Assembly (NCBI GenBank): GCA_022570795.1 | Contig: JAKUDP010000002.1 | Coordinates: 2,914,001-2,978,000 of the forward strand | Source: Sphaerulina vaccinii | Lineage: Eukaryota; Ascomycota; Dothideomycetes; Mycosphaerellales; Mycosphaerellaceae | Length of the DNA: 64,000 bases | Direction of reading: 5' to 3' | Part shown: positions 55,019 to 64,000 of the stretch, piece after piece | How the letters are laid out: each line of letters starts with the position of its first letter | How positions within the stretch are numbered: position 1 is the stretch's first letter | The notes under the pieces: model-generated | The model's database searches: none | Told to the model about the DNA's origin: nothing | Seen by the model: only the letters and a program-made list of their open reading frames with translations | Made by a program: the position numbers and the translations under genes

Positions 55019-56272
55019 GACAGCTCACAATACGAACCCGATGCTTTGACCGCAATCTTGCAGCTTTGCAGGCAAGGTAATCGCTGCGGAACCACTCGAT
55101 GTGATCAACTCGCTTCGGCGTCAGTCAGCCTGTCCTGCTGGAGACGGAGTCGTTCTTCTGACTTTGATGTCATGCAGGCTAGGATGTTTGTTTGCGTTGC
55201 CTCGCAAATCGCATACCCTTGTCGCCGAGAACGGCAAGAGATCTTCATCTCCGAGCTCCTTCTGTCCCCAACAACTCCTCATCAGACATCATCACGTCTC
55301 TTTTATCACTGTGCAGGTGGCGTTTGCCTATAGCGTAGTCACGACTGTGCTATTCGTGGAGCGATGCGCGACTCGCGGCCATCTGGAGGCGAAAGAGAAG
55401 TTGCTACTAAGGTTCATTTTCCTGACCACAGCATGCATCGGGTGTTTCAGCCTGGAGCAAAGCAGTCGTTGGATCTTTTTGGCATGCCTCCACTGGCCTT
55501 AATGTTCGCCCTACTTTGATAGGCGGCGCCGACCTTTGGGTTGCGTACACTACAAGTCGATGTCCGGAGTCCAGCATTTTCCGTGCAGCCGGCTGCGCTT
55601 GACAAGAATGCGAACTCGGTTCGGCGTGACTGAGCGTCTCGAAAAGACCAGGGTGAACTGTCGAGAAGTATCTGAACTGTGCGGCGAACATCTGCCACCG
55701 CCAGCCACGACAGAGGGCACTAGCCGACAGGCGTGGAGAACCGGCAGGCTGTTATTTTCGACCTGCACTCACTTGGCCCCCTACATCGTACCCATGGCCA
55801 GGTACTAGTGGTGGAGACTCAAAGTCGTCATATTGTCGCGTGTCGTAATTGGGAAATGGTTGGCATGGCCAGTCAGCACGGAGTCAATGCTGAGCTCTCC
55901 TACTCGCGAATCTTATCTCGACCTGGACTACCCTGCTATATACACAGCCAGAAACGCTACAAGGCTGGAAGTATACATCCTGTTCCTAGCTGGACCCTTT
56001 CGATCTAACATTCTGCCTCAAGATCGAACGTATGCGGCTGGGCGATGTCACAATGCACGAGGCTGCGCCAAACTGCTGAGTTCAAGGCAAATTGCAATGT
56101 ATGCAGTGGCCGGTGTCAAATCACGCTCTCAAGGTTGTTGCAGATAGCGCCCATTGCTCTTTTCAACGTCAATGGAGTCAGCCAGCCTTCACTTGGCCAT
56201 CCACTTCTTTCCGTCTAGCGTAGCTCTCTTCCGTACAGCACATCATAACCTTATAGGCGCCGGTCTTCGCAT
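55019..56272. other. Divergent intergenic, no gene seen
   Basis: 1.25 kb between the divergent AKR and aquaporin genes, so both promoters lie here. Several open frames occur but none resembles a known protein or has a convincing start. Confidence 0.5.
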
Positions 56273-58141
56273 ATGTTCAACAACAACACATTCTCAGGGC
56301 TCTCACATCGAGCATCATCGGATGTACTAGGAGGTCTCGAAGACGCCAATACACCTGGAAGCTACCCACTGCGATCCCTTCCAGAATACTCAAGAACGAC
56401 ACCAGCCATGGCTTCGCCATCAGGCTTTCCAGACACACCCTCAGATCAACATCCTCTCCACGAGAATAGTCCTCGTGCAGATGAGAGCACACATCAGGAA
56501 GATGTCAAAGGCTTTAGAGGCCCAGCTACGTTTGGCAGCATCCGTGGAAACGATGGTCGTCCACGCACCGCAGGACGAGATCGCAGCCAAAGCAATGCTT
56601 CTGCGCAGCCACCACGAATGGACTTTGATTTCGACAACGACGACAACGCAAGCCAAGCCCCTCTACCACAACGACGACCATCCAGACAACAGATCATGCG
56701 ATATGGTCCACCACCTCCCTCTGAAGGAGGCGACTATGGTTACGATCGACCTTACTGGCCACGACCACCCTACGACTACGGTACGCCTGTGCGGCCACCA
56801 CCGCAGCATTCTGGCATGGGCGGCGACTACTGGGGCGAGGACCCTTCATACTACAACCGACCTTACAACAGACGCATGACTTCGTTGCGAGAGTCTGACG
56901 AGTGGCGATCTCAAGCCAGTGGCGGCGGCAGAGGCCCACCAGGACCACCTCGACGACGCTATACAGGCTATGACGATGATCCTTCCGAGTTCAACGACGA
57001 CGATGAGCGACCACTTCGCTACCGTGGTCGAAGACGATTGCCAAGTGAGAAGAGCTCGAAAAGCCCTCCTCCGGAAGTCATTATGCGATTGCCGTTTACA
57101 GAGTGGATGAACAGATCTGCCAAAGCTCGTAAGTGTGCCAAAGCTCGTGAGTTCGCAACAATGAAGAAGTGATAGGTACTGACCATGACTCCCAGATTTC
57201 GTCGCGTCTCTTGGAGAGTTCATGGGAACGACCATGTTCTTGTTCTTCGCTTTCGCTGGTACACAAGTGGCCAATATTGGCGCTGGCGAGACCTCGAATC
57301 AGTCGACCACAAATGCGAGTACCGGTTTCAGTCCAATTGTGCTCATGTACATCTCACTATCGTTCGGCTTCAGTTTGATGGTCAATGTATGGATCTTTTT
57401 CCGTATATCTGGTGGACTGTAAGTTGTCATATCAACCCATTGCTCGAAGCATATACTGATGATGGACAGCTTCAATCCTGCAGTCACGCTCGCTATGATG
57501 ATTGTCAAAGGCGTGGGCATCGTCAGAGGCGTTCTACTCATCTGCGCACAGCTTCTTGGCGCCATCTTCGGCTCATATCTGGTCTCTGTATTGTTCCCGA
57601 CGACGTTCAATGTTCGAACAACGTTGTCGGAAGGCACATCAATTGCTCGAGGAGTCTTCGTGAGTTGTTCAAGCTATCTTCTAGCATGACAGTACCACTG
57701 ACAATCACTAGATTGAGGCCGTCCTGACCGCAGAACTGGTATTCACAATCTACATGCTGGCAAACGAGAAGCACAAAGCCACCTTCATGGCTCCTGTCGG
57801 TATCGGACTTGCTCTGTTCATAGCAGAGTTGATTGGAGTCTACTACACTGGTGGCAGTCTCAACCCAGCGAGATCATTCGGGCCATGCGTAATCTCAGGT
57901 ATCTGGGACGAAGAGCACTGGATCTACTGTAAGCCGTTCCGGGTCAAAGTCGTATGCAGGGCGATATACTGACATGATCGCAGGGGTGGGTCCTTGTGCC
58001 GGCGCATGCTTAGCATGGGCGTTCTATCGAGTAATCAAGATGCTCGAGTACGAAATGGCGAACCCAGGTCAAGAATCTGCCAGCAAACAAGAGGCGGCGG
58101 AGGAAGCTGAGGAGATGACGCCAAAGAAAGAGACGGTATGA
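56273..58141 (+). CDS. Aquaporin with long disordered N-terminus
   Basis: Exons 56273..57128, 57196..57418, 57470..57659, 57712..57928 and 57984..58141, introns 51-67 bp, 547 residues. The N-terminal 285 residues are Pro/Arg/Tyr/Asp-rich and disordered (for example RYGPPPPSEGGDYGYDRPYW). The six-helix MIP channel begins at FVASLGEFMGTTMFLFFAFA. Both pore motifs are canonical: NPA in GGLFNPAVTLAMM and NPARSFGP in GGSLNPARSFGPC. Arg rather than Asp after the second NPA favours a water-type aquaporin over a glycerol channel. The C-terminus is acidic (EEAEEMTPKKETV). The donor of intron 1 is duplicated 18 bp downstream in frame (GTAAGT and GTGAGT), so a six-residue variant is possible. Plasma or vacuolar membrane. 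Confidence 0.92.
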
Positions 58142-61100
58142 TACATTAAGCCTTGGAGAAGAGGATGGCTGGAGCATTTACAAAATACATACGAAAAGCA
58201 TATCGTAATGATTAATGATTAGTATGTACTGATAGATACATGGCCTTCGCTGGCGTCGAGTTGCGGGCGCATCAAGGAACGAGGGCGTAAGCATTGCTGG
58301 GAATGGAACTTGTACACATCGCATCACATCCCTCATCCTGCTCACTGCTCAGAGCTCGAGTTAGTGCACAATCTGTATGTTCTTCGCTTGACTCAATAGT
58401 AATGTGACAAGTGATCATGACGAGCAGGCACAGCTACACATGCCCCTGTGTCATGGTACTGCAACATGCTTGTGCTTAAGTTTGTGATTGTCCATTGACT
58501 TTCGTTCCTGTCTGACACTCTCCAGCTTTTTGTAGAACTTGTGGTGATCTCGACGTAGTGATCGAAGTCCCCCACTTGTCGCAGTCTGTTCCTGCCTCTC
58601 TCATCGCTTTGCAAGAGGCTTCTTGCTTCAGTTGTTGAGCGCTCTTGCCATGTAATTAATAGCAGCTTGCCTCTCACTTCGCACTTCGACTGTCGCTCTT
58701 ACCAATGTCGCTTTCGGATGCGGCTAATCCCGCTAGCGCGGAATCGCAGCTGGACTATAAGAGGAGCCCTCTTTTCGAAACCACTTTTGCTTCCTTTCTC
58801 TTGCCTATACTTACCTTCTTGGGGTTTCTGGCGCTCACGAATGCTAGAACCATTCAGACGTGGCTGCATTGCACAGCGCGGACCACAACTGAATCCTGTC
58901 TCCTTCGGGGGCCAGGTCGGGGGAATTTTTGCTGGCCTCCTCGTCGCATGACTTCGAGCACTCTTTCATCAGTCCGTTGGCCTTTGGGCTGGCGATTGGA
59001 GAAGGATATCACCATCACCACCACCGACAGTAACAGTGCCGTCGACACGCTGGCGCACAGGACGACGAGCGCGACACAAGCACGAGGCACAGAATGCGAC
59101 TCTTTCACCACGTTGCTGGCTCTTGGAGAAGGATCTACAGCACCGCCAGTACAGCTCATCGTCGGCATGTATTGAGCGATGTGGTGCGAGAGGGAGTACA
59201 GCGTCGTGTAGATGGTTCTCGGGCGGTGTGCGCATGGTTCGTGACAGCGCGATTCTTTTGCGATACTGTAGCTATACCGCCTACACCTTGTATCTCATTG
59301 CGTTTACAGTCAAGTTCCTCCGCCGTCCCATGATGGGCAACCTCAGCGCCATGCGCAGTCGACTCCTGACATGCTCCCTTCCATGAATGACATGCCGTAC
59401 TGGCGGCGACCTCCTCACGACCACTCGCCTTCCGCCTCACCTCACCTCACCCACAAAACCGAGCACTGCCACCATGTAGCTGGAACTCCGTGTGACGAGC
59501 GATCACAGCTATCGACCACACCTGTGATCACGAAATGAAGAGCGTGCAAGGCCAACGTATGAGCAGGAGAGCTTTAGAGGTTGTTGCTGAGGATGTATGC
59601 TATGAAATTGCATAAGACGGCATGAGAGGATGCGCAGTTCACGCAGGAACTTTCGATAGGACATCGTGACACCCCGAGAACCATCCGGCGACAGCAGAAC
59701 AGTGGCTAGGCCACCAAGCCATGCGGTTCCAGGAAGCGGAGGGTGGAATAACAGAGGCACACTGTATATATCCGAAAGAGGCAGGAATTTCCGGAAGGTT
59801 GTGCACCTCCACTTTCGCGATTCTTGTTGTTCTTGCTTTCACGCTTCCACATGCTCGATCGATGAGTATTCATCAACGATGCAATCTTTGCTTCGACCTT
59901 TTCGGGAGGATTGGGGACGACCATAGCGACATGCTCGTCGAGCAGCGCAGCATTGCAAATGCTGCAAGGATACAAAGCGACGCGATCTTCCAGAAAGACA
60001 TCCACTTTGCGCGATTCTTGCTCCTGCTTGCACGCTTTCACGCTTGCAGATGCTCGGACGACTGATCAAATAACAACGAATGCATCGGTGCTTCGACTGC
60101 AAGCTGTTTTGAGGGAATTGAGCGCTACCATAGGACATGCTGCTTCAGTAAAGCCGCCTCGCAGATGCTGTAACGATGCAGAGCGACACGATCTCTCAGC
60201 GGATAGCAATCGATGGCGAGATGATGCACAAACAAAAGCGCCGCATTGCAAGGGAGAGGCCGGCTGTGATAAATCGTCGAGAGTAGTGCTGCCGCCAGTG
60301 TTCCTCATGAAACTGCGCGAAGCGGGCAATTAGGAGGCTTGCGCTCGGTGGACGGTCAATAGCACGGATGACATATGCTGCAGAAAATGGTTTGGTCGAT
60401 CTACGCATCTGTTCAGGATAACTTGCAGGATTGCGAGCAGCAGAGAACGTAGTGAAAGACTGCCGGATGATATCCTGGGCTGCCACGTTGTGCAGCGAGC
60501 TCATAGCACGCTCGCCAGGCTCGATCTGCAGGTCGTGCACCCGGCTCAAGTGGTTGTCCAGTGCAAAAATCCTCAGCAGGCCAGAAGGCTGTGACTTGCG
60601 AGCGCCGTCGTCACGAGGAGGCGCCTGGATCCTTTAGGTATATGGAAATGACTTGCACCTGTGGCAGCCGCCAGCTAGCGAAGTGCGTTGGTTGCGAAAG
60701 GTTTCCTTTGTTCGTAATATCTCCAGGCCTTCACCGCTGCCTGTTTTATCGCTGTTGCGATCTAGATCGACCTCGAGACCTTCTCAAGTCACACCGGCCA
60801 TGCCTTCGCTTCATGGCCCGCTTGTTTTCCGGACTTGGCTTGTAGTCGAAGCTCTTGCATAGATTTACCGCGACCGCGCTTTGGGCACTTTCACCGTTTT
60901 CGCGTTAGCTGGACTCTGCATGGATCCTGCAGTGCGTTGATTGCACTGCTGTCGCGACTCGAGTCGCCGTCGCCGTCGTGGTCGGTATAGCGGGATCTCG
61001 AGGACCAGCGCGAAGTGTTGTTGTCGTCGCCGCCAAGTTGTTGGAAAGCAATGGTGACAGGATGTTGGCAGAGCTTTCGCTTGACTCTTGTCGAATGCAA

Positions 61101-61520
61101 TGGTGTTTGGAGTTATTGCATTAGCGCCGAGCCTTCGAGAGCCTCCCCCGCCTAGCTCTGTCATGAGATGTTAACAGAGCCAGAACGACGGTGGCCCCCG
61201 AAGGGTGCCAGAAGAGAAAGGTATCCCTGGACTTTTTGGCCAATGCCGTTCTCAGCAAGGTGCCGAAGAGGAAGGTGGCAGAGCGGCGATGCGTCCAAGC
61301 GCGTGGTGGGAGCTTCAGACAGCCGAGACAAATGCATCTCTAGGAGTGACCCTTTCACAGATGGCAGATGCTCGCCTATCGCTCACCAGCCGGCAGACAA
61401 ATGATGAAGCGGCGGTTTCTTGCTTCAGTGCAAGTCGCTGATGTGGCCTGCGAGCCATGGGGCCTCGTTGCGGGTCGGTGGGTCAAGCTGCGGAGGAGAA
61501 GACACAAGATTTGGATAAAT
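58142..61520. other. Long gene-poor stretch with a diverged ~200-bp tandem repeat
   Basis: 3.4 kb without a confident gene. At 58705 an ATG frame reads MSLSDAANPASAESQLDYKR followed by a membrane-like FASFLLPILTFLGFLALT, possibly a small membrane protein, but it has no family match and degrades after about 60 codons. The tandem repeat at 59806..60210 is listed separately. The rest shows only short frames. Confidence 0.45.
59806..60210 (+). repeat. Diverged tandem repeat, two ~200-bp units
   Basis: Unit 1 (59806..60002) and unit 2 (60003..60210) share ordered blocks: GCGATTCTTG, CACGCTT, CA.ATGCTCG, CAACGA.TGCA, GCTTCGAC, CCATAG.GACATGCT, GCAAATGCTG/GCAGATGCTG and GCGA.CGATCT. On the minus strand both units can encode similar peptides: DRVALYPCSICNAALLDEHV in unit 1 and DRVALHRYSICEAALLKQHV in unit 2, followed by a stop in unit 2. 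Protein-level similarity implies the ancestor was coding. Confidence 0.65.
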
Positions 61521-62023
61521 TCAAACCTCCTTCACCATCTCCTCTAGCCCAGCTTGCGCTGCGCTTGCTTCGCCCGCCAGTCTGTCTGCGTGGAGGTTTC
61601 CCTCGCAGCCGGGAAAGCTGCCGTCGTCGGTGGTGTGGGCCATCACATAGTGAGCGTCACGCGTTTGCCCTTCTGCTCCAGCGCTCGCATCCTGTCTGCA
61701 CATCGCTGCGCTTGAACATCGTGGGCCCCGCGGCGGCCGCGGTAGACCTTCTCGATATCGTCCATCGCGTTTGTGCAGTCACTTCTCACGATGAACTCGT
61801 CGGCCATGTCATCGTTCTCCAAAGCAAATTCCAACGCCAGACGTATCGCGTGCTTCTCGGCCACGCGAGAAGACCTCTCTTGTCCCAGGGAGATCGCAAC
61901 TCCCCTCCAGATGGCTCCGTCTTTGCCTCCTATGCTGTCGTGAAAGACCAGCCCTGCCCAAGCCCATGGTCCTTGGTGGCGGACGGAGCCATCTGTGAAG
62001 ATCTGCAGGCTTTGAGCTGCCAT
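61521..62023 (-). CDS. RNase H-like protein with a frameshift
   Basis: From the ATG at 62023 the frame runs MAAQSLQIFTDGSVRHQGPW to KRVTL and hits TGA at 61643. One frame over, the domain continues YVMAHTTDDGSFPGCEGN and LHADRLAGEASAAQ to 61521. Together (about 166 residues) they form a complete RNase H fold with all four acidic/metal residues visible: Asp in IFTDGS, Glu in VAEKHAIRLAL, Asp in VRSDCTNAM and Asp in LHADRLA. No intron can join the halves. RNase H cleaves RNA in RNA-DNA hybrids. Stand-alone copies with this look often descend from reverse-transcribing elements, but no reverse transcriptase or repeat flanks it. It is a recent pseudogene or a sequence error. Confidence 0.72.
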
Positions 62024-63515
62024 GCTCTCTGCGTTCTCGCTCTTGCTTCTTCGTTGGTAGGAGGGTGATGAGGCGCGTGTGGTACCTGTGAATGTGGTGA
62101 GAGATGGTGCGTGTACGTGCTGTCAATCGTAATCGCGGTGGGGGGTGTGAGCGGAATCATCAGCTTCGCACTCAGCAACGTGAAATCTCACCTACAAAAT
62201 CTACCTCGCGACACACAGCTCTTACGGTCAAGGCAACGACCAAAGACTGCTACTGGCAACTGCTGCAAGAAGCCTTTCTGCCATCAATGTCGGGGAGCGT
62301 CAGCTTCTTCTCCAAGCCACTGCTGTGGCCAGCAATGAACATGATGAAAAAAACACACTGCAAGCAGTGGACAACAAAAATTGTGTCGGATCAGGAACTA
62401 ATCTGACAGGAGGAATACCACCACGAGAGTGCAATGCAGGGATTCGCTCCTAGGTGCTGGATTCGTGAGCTCAGCTGCCCCGACTTACAAGAGTTAAAAG
62501 TGCTCTTGGATCGCCATGAGAGAAAAAGAGAAGTGGTTGCGAGCGAGCGTTCGCAAGAACTTTATACCACAAACACGCCAAGCAGCGCTAGTGGGAGCAG
62601 CCACCTAAACACCACGAGACGAGCGGCACAGCAATAGTCAGCTCGTCGTCATAGTCGACTGGTTGCTGTGCGGATGCTTGGGTCCCATATCATTCGCTTG
62701 GCCAACTACTGCTCCTGCTCCAGTGATGGGCAAGTTAGAGCACCATACGCGCATTCAACGTGGTGTTTATGCACGCCACTGTGCCATTGACCAGTCTCTT
62801 GCGCCGACAGAGATCATGGCTGGGCTGAATACCCTTCTCCAGGGGTTTGTTGTCCCGTAGGCCTTGCTGCAGGAGTGCTTTTTGAGACACTTCGAGTCCT
62901 TACGCTTAGTCCATCGAGTCTTCTTTACTTCTCTGAAAGAGACGCTGTAGGTCTCGCACTGCCCATGAATCCTCGCTCTAGACGCAGTTTGGGACTGCAC
63001 CATTGACCGCGGCCCGAGTCTCATGGCCGAGTGCATGCAGTGCGGGCTACAGGACCCACCCATCCCACCACGGGCCAAATCATCAAGACGATTTGTAGAG
63101 GCCATGATCACATAGCTGTCATCTATTCTCCGCAAGATTGATGAAGCTTTCCGCCATTGACACACAGGGAACGGTAATCCTGAATGCTGGTCAGGAGACA
63201 ACATCATTGCACTCTTTGTGAACGACTGTGCGACAGAGCTGAGCGCCTGATCATGGAACGAACTTGCTTCACTTGCCAATGCCCGTCTTCGTGTCCCGCG
63301 ATATGCTGGAGACTGGGCTCCTGAGGAATGAGTGAATGCGCGATTGAAGAGAAGAATAGGCAACAGAGCTGCCTGGCAAATTCCACGCCAAGCTTACTTC
63401 ACCTTCCGTGTCTTCGCTCACTTCCTTCCTTGACCGAACATCACTTCTCACCAACACAGCAACAACAACCTCTCCAAAACGACACTGCGAATACCACACT
63501 CCATCAATTGCCGAC
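62024..63515. other. Intergenic, no gene seen
   Basis: 1.5 kb between the divergent RNase H-like and BTB-like genes. Frames such as 62767..63363 on the minus strand have no family pattern. The last 100 bp, rich in CA and ending CCGACATGG, look like a 5' leader. Confidence 0.5.
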
Positions 63516-64000
63516 ATGGCACCACAGTCAGAGCCATCAGGGCACTCATTCCCTGACTTCGCCGACGGCGATGTCCGCATCGTGCTCACTGGCTCGCGCC
63601 AGTACCAGCTACACAGTGGCGTCTTGAAGAACTCTTCCTCTGTAATGTAAGTAACCTTCGACTCTCGTCTCTGCCTCGGCGCACAAGCCAAGGCTCGAAG
63701 TGTAAAGACAGAGCTGACGCGTCAACAGGCAAGAGCTGCTGAGCGAGGAGTACGCCGCACAACTCAATAACGCCGCACACCGCCGCGGCGTCTTGATTCG
63801 CCACAAGCTGGTCTTGGTCGACAGCCCCAATATCGAAGAGGAAGACAACAACCTCATCTACGTCTTCGAGCCCGTTTCGCTCGATGCGCAAGGTCGTCCG
63901 GTTCCTGGCGCCCCGCAAGGAATTGGTCTCGAGCTCGAGAATGGTCGCCGCATTCCACCAATCTTGCTGGCTTATGACGCTGTCTTGGGCGCATTCTACA
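63516..64000 (+). CDS. BTB/POZ-like protein, 3' end outside window
   Basis: Exon 1 63516..63646, intron 63647..63728 (82 bp, GTAAGT..AACAG), and exon 2 from 63729 running off the right edge. The start MAPQSEPSGHSFPDFADGDV leads into RIVLTGSRQYQLHSGVLKNS and, over the junction, SSVM|QELLSEEYAAQLNNAAH. The DVRIVL..YQLHSGVL..SSVM pattern is that of a divergent fungal BTB family whose members often exceed 300 residues. The seen part then gives RHKLVLVDSPNIEEEDNNLI and GRRIPPILLAYDAVLGAF. Function unknown; BTB domains usually mediate dimerisation or partner binding. Confidence 0.8.

Noticed and set aside
59706..60041. Minus-strand frame with CSICNAALL as a zinc-finger gene
   Set aside because: Only one CxxC pair, no second pair, and the homologous unit has a stop; kept only as a relic in the repeat entry.
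1..64000. CRISPR arrays, bacterial operons, intact transposons or viral genes
   Set aside because: No array of regular direct repeats with spacers, no transposase or reverse transcriptase, and gene structure is clearly fungal.

Overview
The window is nuclear DNA of a filamentous ascomycete. Genes are compact and split by short GT..AG introns, mostly 47-67 bp. It carries fungal orthologues such as SSK1, BUR6, SYF2, ALG5, TRS20 and the mitochondrial ribosomal protein mL60 (MRPL31). Gene content and the expansion of small BTB/POZ genes fit Dothideomycetes (Mycosphaerella-like), but that placement is inference.

Layout. 0-5 kb: C-terminal part of a BEACH-WD40 protein cut by the window edge. 5-7.3 kb: two tandem BTB/zinc-ribbon paralogues showing decay, plus a third ribbon relic. 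7.5-9.2 kb: SYF2 and a thioredoxin, divergent. 10-15 kb: a small secreted protein and a full-size ABCB exporter with a broken reading frame after the first membrane segment. 16.8-19.6 kb: SSK1, the HOG-pathway response regulator. 20-26.6 kb: beta-lactamase-fold hydrolase, an unknown protein, a YdeI/OmdA-family protein, a DUF1295 membrane protein and another BTB protein. 27-28.3 kb: DDR48-like low-complexity stress proteins. 29.6-34.4 kb: an aquaglyceroporin and a glycerol kinase transcribed divergently, a eukaryotic echo of bacterial glpF-glpK. 35-41.7 kb: a small Gly-rich protein, NC2-alpha (BUR6), an aldehyde dehydrogenase relic interrupted by a minisatellite, and ALG5. 42.9-48.6 kb: a giant ankyrin-repeat gene with one in-frame TAG and one 1-nt frameshift. 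49.6-64 kb: a secreted Ser/Thr-rich protein, MRPL31 and TRS20 (divergent, 151 bp apart), an aldo-keto reductase, an aquaporin with a long disordered N-terminus, a frameshifted RNase H-like gene, and the start of another BTB-like gene.

Two themes stand out. First, osmotic/glycerol functions are concentrated here: SSK1, aquaglyceroporin, glycerol kinase and a second aquaporin. Second, several otherwise well conserved genes carry single lesions (BTB copy 1, BTB copy 2, ABC transporter, ankyrin gene, RNase H). These are either real pseudogenisation or sequence error. Splice sites were placed by eye, requiring frame continuity and family-conserved residues; none has transcript support here.
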